Positions 7,185 through 14,187 of a DNA stretch of 19,326 bases are shown here, piece after piece (position 1 is the stretch's first letter; the number at the start of each line of letters is the position of its first letter). The DNA is from an uncultured Lentisphaeria bacterium. GTDB lineage: Bacteria > Verrucomicrobiota > Lentisphaeria > JABSQK01 > CAJWLW01. Below the pieces are notes generated by a model, which was not told where the DNA came from, did not search any database, and was given only the letters and a program-made list of their open reading frames with translations. Made by a program: the position numbers and the translations under genes. The stretch covers positions 1 through 19,326 of the forward strand of contig CAJWLW010000063.1 of assembly GCA_913042885.1 (NCBI GenBank), in the 5' to 3' direction.

Positions 7185-8042
7185 ATGTCCAATAGCTATC
7201 ATAAATTTGTATCGCAACTCGCGGACTCGATCCGCGACGGCGCCGACTGGCAGAAAGGCGGGTTCACCGCGGTGCCGCGACCGCAACCCGCAGCAGACGC
7301 GCCGGTGACGATGATCTTTTCCCCGCACCCCGACGACGAATGCATCGTCGGCGGCATCGCCCTGCGCCTGCACCGGGAAAGCGGTCACCGCGTCGTCAAT
7401 ATCGCGGTCACCCAGGGCAGCAACCGGGATCGCCAACAGGGCCGTCTCGAAGAGCTGCGCAATGCCTGTGACTACCTCGGTTTCGAGCTCGTGCAGACCG
7501 CCCCGAATGGCCTTGAGGGCGTCAACATGAAGACCCGTGAAGGTGATCCGGCGAAGTGGCAGCACAACGTTGACTGCCTCGCCGACATCCTTACGGAGCA
7601 CCGGCCGAAAGTTATCCTGTACCCGCACGAAACCGACGCCAATACATCGCACATCGGTACGTATTTCGCAGTTATCGAGGCGCTGTACAAGCAGCCGGCG
7701 GACTTCGAGTGTTACACGGTCGAGACGGAGTTCTGGAGCCAGATCCCGACACCGAACGTGATGATCGAATCGTCGACGCAGGACGTCGGCGAGCTGGTGA
7801 CGGCGCTGACTTTTCACGTTGGTGAAGTCGAGCGCAATCCGTACCACATGACACTGCCGGCCTGGATGATCGACAACGTTCGCCGCGCCGAGATCGTCGG
7901 CAGCCAGGGCGGTGCTGTGCCGTCCTTCGTTTACGCAACGCTTTATCGCGTCCGCAAATGGTCCGGCGGCCGACAGCACGACGTCATCGATGCCGGCAAG
8001 TTTGTTGCGGCCGACGATGATATCGGTACCTTGTTCGCGTGA
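7185..8042 (+). CDS. PIG-L/LmbE-family N-acetyl deacetylase
   Basis: This 285-residue cytoplasmic protein belongs to the PIG-L/LmbE family, zinc hydrolases that remove acetyl groups from N-acetylglucosamine-type sugars (in GlcNAc-PI, mycothiol or bacillithiol precursors, and chitobiose). The metal and catalytic motif FSPHPDDE is at residues 45-52 (His48, Asp50, Asp51). The second motif HETDANTSH is at 148-156, with His156 as the expected third ligand. A third histidine region, HVGEVERNPYH, follows. The start has a good ribosome site (GAGAAG, about seven bases ahead of the ATG). The gene sits 75 bases after the ROK gene and overlaps the next gene by four bases (GTGA), so the two are probably translationally coupled. 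In this setting it could act on a free or lipid-linked N-acetyl amino sugar; the exact substrate cannot be read from the sequence. Confidence 0.9.
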   Translation: MSNSYHKFVSQLADSIRDGADWQKGGFTAVPRPQPAADAPVTMIFSPHPDDECIVGGIALRLHRESGHRVVNIAVTQGSNRDRQQGRLEELRNACDYLGFELVQTAPNGLEGVNMKTREGDPAKWQHNVDCLADILTEHRPKVILYPHETDANTSHIGTYFAVIEALYKQPADFECYTVETEFWSQIPTPNVMIESSTQDVGELVTALTFHVGEVERNPYHMTLPAWMIDNVRRAEIVGSQGGAVPSFVYATLYRVRKWSGGRQHDVIDAGKFVAADDDIGTLFA

Positions 8043-9895
8043 GCCACAGCGACAAGCCTGTCCGGGAGTCGTCCGCTGCCGCGAGGTGCCCGGCGCTGTT
8101 CAAGGCGATGATGGCTCTCACCCTGTTGATCCTTGTCGTGTACGCCCAGGTCGTCAGTTTCGATTTCATCAATTTCGACGACGACGATTACGTCACAGAC
8201 AACCGGATCGTCAAGGCCGGGATCACCGCGGCGGGCGTCCATTGGGCCTTCACCTCGACATCCTCATCCAACTGGCATCCGCTGACCTGGCTCAGCCATA
8301 TGCTGGACTGCCAGATCTACGGGCTGGCGGCGGGCGGGCACCATGCCACCAACGTCGTTCTGCACATCATCGCTGCCAACCTGCTGCTGTTGTTTCTGTT
8401 TCGTGCGACCGGCAATCTCTGGCCGGCAGCTTTTGTTGCTGCGGGCTTCGCACTGCATCCGCTGCATGTCGAATCGGTAGCCTGGGTTTCGGAGCGTAAG
8501 GACGTGCTTTCGGCAGTGTTCTGGATGCTGACGATGCTGGCGTACCTTGCCTACATCCGCGAGCAGGGCAGCGGTTCACGGCGGGCCCTGCGCTATGTGT
8601 TCGTGCTGATCCTGCTGGCGCTCGGGTTGATGGCGAAGCCGATGCTGGTGACGTTGCCCTGTGTCTTTCTCCTGCTGGATGTGTGGCCCCTGGCCCGCCG
8701 GCAAGGCGCGGACGCGACAGCCCCTTCGATCGGGTTCCTGATTGCCGAAAAGGTCCCGATGCTGCTCCTCGTCGCGGTGTCATGTTTGATCACCTGTCGT
8801 GTCCAGCTCGAAGGTGGCGCCATCAAGTCGACAGCTGAGTTTCCGCTGGACATCCGTTTCGCCAACGCGGCGATTGCCTGCGTGACATACCTTTGGCAAA
8901 CGATTTACCCGGCGAACCTGGCGGTGTTCTATCCGCATCCGGGTGACGCCGTAAATTTCAGCGCGGCGTGGGCGGCAGCTGTGCTGTTGGCAGTCGTCAC
9001 GGTTCTCGTTGTTATCGCATACCGGCGCCGACCCTGGGTAGGCACCGGTTGGCTGTGGTATCTTGGCACGCTGGTGCCGGTGATCGGTCTTGTACACATC
9101 GGCAGCGCCTCACACGCAGACCGTTACACGTACATCCCGCAGATCGGCATTTTCATCATCGCTGCGTGGTCCGTACGTCGGCTCCTGGAGAGACGGCCAC
9201 AGATGGCGCGGGCGTTTGCGCTTGCCGTTGTGCTGCTGATGTCTGCCGGTACCTGGCAGCAACTGCAGTACTGGCGCAACAGCGCGACGCTGTTTCAGCA
9301 TACGGTCGACTGCACCAGCAACAATGATCTGGCCCACAACAGTCTCGCAGTGGCTTTGAGCGGGGTCGACGACGAGGCGGCGGTGTTCCATTACTTCGAG
9401 ACTCTGCGGCTCAATCCGAATCATACGAAAGCGATGATCAGCCTCAGTGAGCTCTGTCTGCGGCATGGCGAGGTGGCGGATGCGATATTGCTTTGCGAAC
9501 GGGCCGTAGAGTTGGATCGGCACAACATGAAGGTCCAATACAATTACGGTGTCGCACTGGCCGCCAACAATCAACCCGGAGATGCCCGGGAACACCTGGC
9601 ACTGGCGGTCGAACTCGATCCGCACTCGGCGGACGCACACAATTATCTGGGCATTGTCCAGGTGCGCCTGGAGGACTATGAAGCGGCCGAGCGCGAGTTT
9701 CTGAAAGCGATCGAACTTGAGCCCCGATTCAACGACGCCATGCGCAATCTCGGCCTCATGTTTGAATCACAATCGCGCTACGAAAACGCTGTCAAATGGT
9801 TCGGCGAAGCCTTGCGAGTCAATCCCGATGACGGCGCTTCGCGGCGCCTGTTGCAGACGGCGCAAGCGGATCTGCAGCGGCAACAGGAAGAGTGA
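8039..9895 (+). CDS. TMTC-like GT-C membrane glycosyltransferase with C-terminal TPR repeats
   Basis: This 618-residue protein has a polytopic membrane half and a TPR half, the layout of TMTC/PMT-like O-glycosyltransferases (GT-C fold, using a polyprenyl-phosphate sugar donor). After the first membrane segment (about 22-42) comes the acidic FINFDDDDYV loop, where GT-C enzymes carry their catalytic acidic pair. The family hallmarks NWHPLTWLSHMLD (from 78) and HPLHVESVAWVSERKDVLS (from 139) follow, then several more membrane helices up to about residue 400. About five or six TPR units occupy 425-605 (for example AHNYLGIVQVRLEDYEAAE). The GTG start at 8039 overlaps the stop of the deacetylase gene. 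An ATG at 8108, with AAGG just ahead of it, is an alternative that would trim 23 residues. It probably transfers a sugar to proteins or lipids on the outer face of the membrane, with the TPRs binding the acceptor. Confidence 0.85.
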   Translation: MSHSDKPVRESSAAARCPALFKAMMALTLLILVVYAQVVSFDFINFDDDDYVTDNRIVKAGITAAGVHWAFTSTSSSNWHPLTWLSHMLDCQIYGLAAGGHHATNVVLHIIAANLLLLFLFRATGNLWPAAFVAAGFALHPLHVESVAWVSERKDVLSAVFWMLTMLAYLAYIREQGSGSRRALRYVFVLILLALGLMAKPMLVTLPCVFLLLDVWPLARRQGADATAPSIGFLIAEKVPMLLLVAVSCLITCRVQLEGGAIKSTAEFPLDIRFANAAIACVTYLWQTIYPANLAVFYPHPGDAVNFSAAWAAAVLLAVVTVLVVIAYRRRPWVGTGWLWYLGTLVPVIGLVHIGSASHADRYTYIPQIGIFIIAAWSVRRLLERRPQMARAFALAVVLLMSAGTWQQLQYWRNSATLFQHTVDCTSNNDLAHNSLAVALSGVDDEAAVFHYFETLRLNPNHTKAMISLSELCLRHGEVADAILLCERAVELDRHNMKVQYNYGVALAANNQPGDAREHLALAVELDPHSADAHNYLGIVQVRLEDYEAAEREFLKAIELEPRFNDAMRNLGLMFESQSRYENAVKWFGEALRVNPDDGASRRLLQTAQADLQRQQEE

Positions 9896-9957
9896 CTGCG
9901 GGTCAATCGTGACACCAAGACGCACCATCGCGGCGCGGAGAACAGAACGGCCCGTAA

Positions 9958-11397
9958 TTACATCGCCTCGAGCAGTTGCATGAATCGATCGGCGGCCGTT
10001 TGCAGATTGCCGACGGTGCGATTGCCGGCGCCCAGCACGACGGGTCCGGCGAAACTGACACAGCGCAGGGTCGAGATCATTTCCTTGGTCTCTGCATTGC
10101 CTGCGGCCAGCGCCGTTGCTGTGCCGTCCCAGGTGACGTCCTCGACAATCAACTGGTCGATATACTGCCTGAGTTTCGTTTTGTAGCTCTTGAGAAACGG
10201 CTTTTCATCACAGCGCACAAAGGCGGCAGCGTCAAAGACAAAGCCGGGCGTGTGTCCCTGCGCCTGTATGTCCTTCATGATCTCGGCGGCCACGCTGCTG
10301 CTTTGTTCCGTGTTATAGAACGACAGTTGCCGACCGCAGGCTGCCGCCATTTCAGCGTACCTGCCCGCATCGGCGCAAAGCGGCATGGAGATGCGGCTGA
10401 TCGGGTAGTCATCGGCTTGCCAGCACGGGGCATCCGGAGTGACGACGGGCAGACGCAGGCCCGTCACGGCGATGCCGCCGCGCTGGAGCTCATCGACGGT
10501 TGCCGCTATCTGTTCCGCGGGCGTGTAGGCCAGCGTATGACCTTCTATGGCATCCAACTCGACGTGTTGAATGGCGACGCGGTGACAGTTTTCGATGATC
10601 TCTGGAACGTAGCGCCCGGCAAGTGAAGCGGCAGCGGTGAGCGTGAAGTTTTCCTCGGCCAGCCGGTGCGTCCGCAGCCCGGCCCGCTGGTCGATGCAGT
10701 CATTGCAGTTCGGATTGTCGCAGAGGAACAGGTCGGGTGCGGTGCGGCCCGCATGCACCAGGTCGTCATAAAGCTCACGGGCCGGCATCAGGCGCACAAC
10801 AGCGTTGCCGATGCGCGTCGTCTGGATGATACCGGCATTGCGAAGCCGGTGTTCGATGCCGATGAAATCGCGGTGGGGCCCTGGAAAGAACTTCCAGCTT
10901 TTGGTGACTTCACCCTCAGGTGAATCGAAAGTGAACTCGGCGGTGTTCGCAAGGTATGGCAGGCGCAGCATGGCTTCGACGCTGTGCAGGAACGTACTGC
11001 GATCCTGATCGACACCGAGCAGACAAATGAAGCCGTTCTTTTCGTACAGACGCATGTACGGCGTGTCCGCACCGTGCGCTGTCTCCGCCTTCCAGTGGTC
11101 GCTGCACAGCGCTTCGGCATCGCCACCGATCGCTGCCGCGGCAGCGCGCGGATGCACGCTGCAGACAGCATCCGGCCGGTTGCGGACAACTTCCGTGATG
11201 ATGCCGAGCGCCCCGAAGACGGGCACCAGCAGCGTGCCGCTCTCGCCAAGCACGTCGAGAAAGGCGTCGACGACCGCATCGGCGCCGCCATCGACATGCC
11301 CGAAGCTATTCAGCGAACTGTGCAGGAGCACGATGTTGCCGGTGTCCAGCCCGACAGACCGGAGACCGGCGGCGATTGTCTGACGGTCGACGTTCAT
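9958..11397 (-). CDS. AAC(3)-family N-acetyltransferase fused to a TIM-barrel isomerase-like domain
   Basis: This 479-residue protein has two parts. Residues 1 to about 225 form an aminoglycoside 3-N-acetyltransferase-type (Antibiotic_NAT) domain: VLLHSSLNSFGHVDGG, GTLLVPVF, VHPRAAAAAIGGDAEAL and LLGVDQDRSTFLHSVEA, keeping the conserved Asp and His. Such enzymes acetylate amino groups from acetyl-CoA, and many chromosomal members act on metabolites rather than antibiotics. A hinge with CDNPNCNDC (Cys226, Cys231, Cys234) follows. Residues about 260-479 resemble a xylose-isomerase-like TIM barrel (AIQHVELDAIEGHTLAYTP, GFVFDAAAF), shorter and poorer in metal ligands than usual. It starts 15 bases after the preceding isomerase gene behind an AAGGAG ribosome site, so the two form an operon. 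The substrate may be an amino sugar or amino-cyclitol. Naming of the N-terminal half is confident; that of the C-terminal half is moderate. Confidence 0.75.
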   Translation of the reverse strand: MNVDRQTIAAGLRSVGLDTGNIVLLHSSLNSFGHVDGGADAVVDAFLDVLGESGTLLVPVFGALGIITEVVRNRPDAVCSVHPRAAAAAIGGDAEALCSDHWKAETAHGADTPYMRLYEKNGFICLLGVDQDRSTFLHSVEAMLRLPYLANTAEFTFDSPEGEVTKSWKFFPGPHRDFIGIEHRLRNAGIIQTTRIGNAVVRLMPARELYDDLVHAGRTAPDLFLCDNPNCNDCIDQRAGLRTHRLAEENFTLTAAASLAGRYVPEIIENCHRVAIQHVELDAIEGHTLAYTPAEQIAATVDELQRGGIAVTGLRLPVVTPDAPCWQADDYPISRISMPLCADAGRYAEMAAACGRQLSFYNTEQSSSVAAEIMKDIQAQGHTPGFVFDAAAFVRCDEKPFLKSYKTKLRQYIDQLIVEDVTWDGTATALAAGNAETKEMISTLRCVSFAGPVVLGAGNRTVGNLQTAADRFMQLLEAM

Positions 11398-11412
11398 TGG
11401 TCGCTCCTTATT

Positions 11413-12231
11413 TTATTCACGGCCCGCCATGATGCGACGGAATTCTTCGGCGTACTGTTTGAGAACACCCTCGGCGTCGTGTTCGCTGCCGGGTTCATGA
11501 ATGACTTCGACCGAGAAGTAGCCGTCGTATCCGGCATCGTGCAGCAGGTGCAGCGGTTCGGCGTGGTCGAACTGGCCGCCGCCCAGCTCACAGACGACGA
11601 TTGCGTCGCCGACAATCATACCGTCATGACCGTGGGTGTGGCGGGTGTACTTTCCCAGGGCTTCCATAGTTGTCGTGGGCTTCTCCATGCGGCGCATGGG
11701 GTGCAGGAGATCCCACAGCGCCTGCACGTTTGGGCTGTCCACGAGCTCCAGGACCCCGGCGACCGGCGACGAGTCGCACCAGGAATCGTGCGTCTCGAAG
11801 AGAACCGTCACGTTCGCCGCCTCCGCCTGATCGATGATCTGCCGGTAACCCTCGGCAGTGTACTCGACAACGACCGGAAAATCACGGTCGGTCGCGTGGG
11901 CGCCGCCGAACGTGCGCACGTACGGCGCGCCCATGTCCATTGCCAGATCGATGTATTTGCGTAATGTCTCGATATCGGCGGCGCGTTCATCGGCATCAGG
12001 CGTTGCCAGGCGCACCCCGGTGGAGATGCAACAGCAGGAAAGCCCCTCGCCTTCGAGACGTTGGCGAATATCGCGACGCTGGGCACTGGTCAAATCGGCT
12101 TCGATACCGGACTTGTGGCCCCATTCCACGCGCGGCTCCAGGCCGGTGTAGCCGTAACGTTTCATTGCCGCGATGGTTTCCTCGAGCGTCCAGTCGGGAC
12201 AGACACTGGTCATCGTTGCCAGCTTGATCAT
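11413..12231 (-). CDS. Sugar phosphate isomerase/epimerase (xylose isomerase-like TIM barrel)
   Basis: This 272-residue cytoplasmic protein belongs to the AP-endonuclease-2/xylose-isomerase-like TIM-barrel family, metal-dependent enzymes that isomerise, epimerise or dehydrate sugars, inositols and keto acids. Matching segments are IKLATMTSVCPDWTLEETI at the first strand, GYTGLEPRVEWGH (Glu on strand 2), APYVRTFGGA, VTVLFETHDSW (metal-site Glu), VQALWDLLHP (metal-site Asp), YTRHTHGHDG (metal-site His), and YFSVEVIHEPG near the end (last metal Glu). The four-ligand pattern E-D-H-E appears intact. The ATG at 12231 follows GGAGAAG at good spacing. The longer upstream frame, with more than 70 extra residues, has no family character. 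It is the first gene of a leftward operon with the NAT fusion and is divergent from the creatininase-like gene. Substrate is not predictable. Confidence 0.88.
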   Translation of the reverse strand: MIKLATMTSVCPDWTLEETIAAMKRYGYTGLEPRVEWGHKSGIEADLTSAQRRDIRQRLEGEGLSCCCISTGVRLATPDADERAADIETLRKYIDLAMDMGAPYVRTFGGAHATDRDFPVVVEYTAEGYRQIIDQAEAANVTVLFETHDSWCDSSPVAGVLELVDSPNVQALWDLLHPMRRMEKPTTTMEALGKYTRHTHGHDGMIVGDAIVVCELGGGQFDHAEPLHLLHDAGYDGYFSVEVIHEPGSEHDAEGVLKQYAEEFRRIMAGRE

Positions 12232-12320
12232 AGAACTTCTCCGAAAAGTTGTTGAGACGTGGCACAAAGATAGCAGTCCTTGTAGATTCTGACAGGAATA
12301 AATAACCTCACGGGAGAATA
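12232..12320. promoter_or_regulatory. Divergent promoter region between isomerase and creatininase-like operons
   Basis: These 89 bases separate two divergent operons and must hold both promoters if each is independently transcribed. Ribosome sites are clear on both sides (GGAGAAG for the leftward gene, GGGAGAATA for the rightward gene). I see only weak promoter hexamers, for example TATCTT on the minus strand, and no strong operator dyad. Confidence 0.4.
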
Positions 12321-13121
12321 ATGAGCCAACAGCCGCCAGTCGAATTCGAACGCATGCGACCTGGTCAAATCCGGACGTGCCGGGAACTTGCGGACATCGC
12401 ATTTCTGCCGCTGGGCGCGCTGGAATGGCACGGCTTGCAGGCACCCGTCGGTACGGACGGCCTCAAATCTCATGACATTTGCTGCCGCGCCGCCCGCAGG
12501 TTGGGCGGCGGCGCAGTATTTCCGCCCGTTTACCACGGCCTCCCGGGTGACAGTTTTTTCATGGGCATCACGGACCCGCCGGACGGCGAAAAAATTGCCG
12601 CGGTCTACGGTACAGAGACGGAGCGTTTTTTCGGCTTCGGCCGCCACGGCGGTATGGATGTGCAGGAGCAGTGGCTGGCGTATCAGCGGCTGCTCCGGAT
12701 GTCGCTCGAAACAATTGCGCGTTTCGGTTTTCGCTCGATCTACATCTGTTCCGGCCACAACCCGCTGGTGCATTGGGCGAAGCCCGTGGCTGTAGCGTTT
12801 GCCCGGGCATCGTCGATGGCAGGGCAAGCTGTGACGGTCGATGTCGGCGGCGAATTCGACGCTGCCGGGCTCGACGGAGATCACGGCGGCAAGTGGGAGA
12901 CCAGCCTGATGCAGGCGGCGGCGCCGGAAACCGTGGATCTTACCGAACTCGACCGGCATCCAGAGCTTTGCGGGCGGGCGCACGGTGCCGATGCGGTGGA
13001 CGCCACGGCCGAACAGGGCGAAGCCTGGGCCGAGGCCTGTGCCGAGGCGATTGCTGCCGAAGCGCGGTGGCTGGTCGAAAATTATCCCCAACTGCCAAAG
13101 CGTCACCACCACGGGCGTTGA
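12321..13121 (+). CDS. Creatininase-family amidohydrolase
   Basis: This 266-residue cytoplasmic protein belongs to the creatininase family, zinc/manganese enzymes that hydrolyse cyclic amides (creatinine) or formamides in riboflavin, F420 and mycofactocin metabolism. The metal-site motifs are intact: LPLGALEWHG with Glu35 and His37 (family usually E-Q-H-G), GTDGL with Asp46, SGHNPL with His146, and DHGGKWETSLM with Glu193. The length matches the family (about 240-270). The start follows GGGAG at good spacing and the N-terminus is clean. It is the first gene of a rightward run with a dehydratase and an M24 protein resembling creatinase, and it is divergent from a sugar isomerase gene. True creatininase activity is not assured; an analogous ring-opening or amide-hydrolysing step on an unknown compound is my inference. 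Confidence 0.88.
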   Translation: MSQQPPVEFERMRPGQIRTCRELADIAFLPLGALEWHGLQAPVGTDGLKSHDICCRAARRLGGGAVFPPVYHGLPGDSFFMGITDPPDGEKIAAVYGTETERFFGFGRHGGMDVQEQWLAYQRLLRMSLETIARFGFRSIYICSGHNPLVHWAKPVAVAFARASSMAGQAVTVDVGGEFDAAGLDGDHGGKWETSLMQAAAPETVDLTELDRHPELCGRAHGADAVDATAEQGEAWAEACAEAIAAEARWLVENYPQLPKRHHHGR

Positions 13122-13140
13122 ACCCGAACCGGATACGAGG

Positions 13141-14112
13141 ATGATCACCCTCGACGACATCAAACAGGCACAGGCACGCATTGCCGGCGTGGCCGCACGG
13201 ACGCCTCTGGTGCAATGGCCGGCAGCGCCGGCGGGAGAGGCCTGGTATTTCAAGCCGGAAAGTCTGCAGCCGATAGGCGCCTTCAAGCTGCGCGGCGGTT
13301 ACAACAAGATCGCGTCACTGACGGAGGCGGCGCGCCGCCGCGGGGTCATTGCTTTTTCCAGCGGCAATCATGCCCAGGGCGTCGCTTACGCGGCGCGCGC
13401 CCTCGGCATCCGCGCAGTGATCGTCATGCCGGCGCGGGCGCCCGAGATCAAGCGGGCGAAGACGGAGGCGATGGGCGCCGAAGTTGTGCTCCTGCACGAG
13501 GGTGGTGAGGAGGACTTGCGGGCCCACGCCGAGGCGTTGGCGGAGGAGCAGGGGCTGGTGATGGTGACACCGTTCAATGACCACACGATCGTTGCGGGTC
13601 AGGGTACGTGCGGCCGCGAGATTTTCGAGGACTTGCCGGATGTCGACCTGGTGCTCGTACCGATCGGTGGCGGCGGTCTGGCGAGCGGCGTCAGCGCAGC
13701 GCTCAAGATGTCGCGGCCGGAGGTCAAGGTCGTTGGCGTGCAATCGGAACTTTCGAACGCCGCGCAACTGAGCTTGCGCGCCGACGAGATCGTCGAGCTG
13801 CCAAACGAGCAGACCAGGCAGACGATCGCGGACGGCATGCGCTCGCCCCGGATCGGCGATATTACGTTCAGCTATATGCGCCAGTATATCGATGACATCA
13901 TCACCGTTGGCGAGGATGAAATACGCGCAGCCGTAAAGACGCTTGCATTGGATGCGCGTCTGGTGGCGGAACCAAGCGGAGCCGTGACCGTAGCAGCGTT
14001 GTTTAATCGTCGGCACGAGCTGCCGGCGGCAGCGAACGTTGTTGCGGTGATCAGCGGCGGCAATATAGATCCCTCGACCCTGGCGGAATTGCTGGGAGTG
14101 CCGGAAGAGTAA
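13141..14112 (+). CDS. Threonine/serine dehydratase-family PLP enzyme
   Basis: This 323-residue fold-type II PLP enzyme is of the threonine ammonia-lyase/serine racemase group, which deaminates hydroxy-amino acids to 2-oxo acids. Visible motifs are SLQPIGAFKLRGG with the PLP lysine Lys49, the phosphate or substrate loop FSSGNHAQG (72-80), the glycine-rich IGGGGLASG phosphate-binding loop (about 175-183), and RLVAEPSGAV near residue 280, ending with VISGGNID. It lacks a C-terminal ACT regulatory domain, so it resembles the short catabolic or racemase-like forms rather than biosynthetic IlvA. The ATG at 13141 is preceded by only a weak ribosome site. The gene lies 19 bases behind the creatininase-like gene and ahead of the M24 gene. 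It probably releases ammonia from an amino-acid intermediate, perhaps 3-hydroxyaspartate, serine or threonine. Confidence 0.9.
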   Translation: MITLDDIKQAQARIAGVAARTPLVQWPAAPAGEAWYFKPESLQPIGAFKLRGGYNKIASLTEAARRRGVIAFSSGNHAQGVAYAARALGIRAVIVMPARAPEIKRAKTEAMGAEVVLLHEGGEEDLRAHAEALAEEQGLVMVTPFNDHTIVAGQGTCGREIFEDLPDVDLVLVPIGGGGLASGVSAALKMSRPEVKVVGVQSELSNAAQLSLRADEIVELPNEQTRQTIADGMRSPRIGDITFSYMRQYIDDIITVGEDEIRAAVKTLALDARLVAEPSGAVTVAALFNRRHELPAAANVVAVISGGNIDPSTLAELLGVPEE

Positions 14113-14132
14113 TCACCAAATAACTTTTTGTT

Positions 14133-14152
14133 GCGCGGTGGATAGCCCGCGC
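14133..14152 (+). other. GC hairpin in the leader of the M24 gene
   Basis: GCGCGG (14133-14138) and CCGCGC (14147-14152) are exact complements around an eight-base loop. No T run follows on either strand, so a rho-independent terminator is unlikely. It lies between the dehydratase stop and the M24 ribosome site and may affect message stability or be incidental. Confidence 0.4.
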
Positions 14153-14187
14153 TGCCACGCATTTTACGCCCAAAATGGAGGAACATC

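Noticed and set aside
12985..13140. Upstream extension of the dehydratase frame to 12985
   Set aside because: It overlaps the 3' part of the creatininase-like gene; the family N-terminus begins at the ATG at 13141.
14133..14152. Intrinsic terminator ending the creatininase/dehydratase message
   Set aside because: The stem is good, but no T run follows on either strand, so termination here is not supported.
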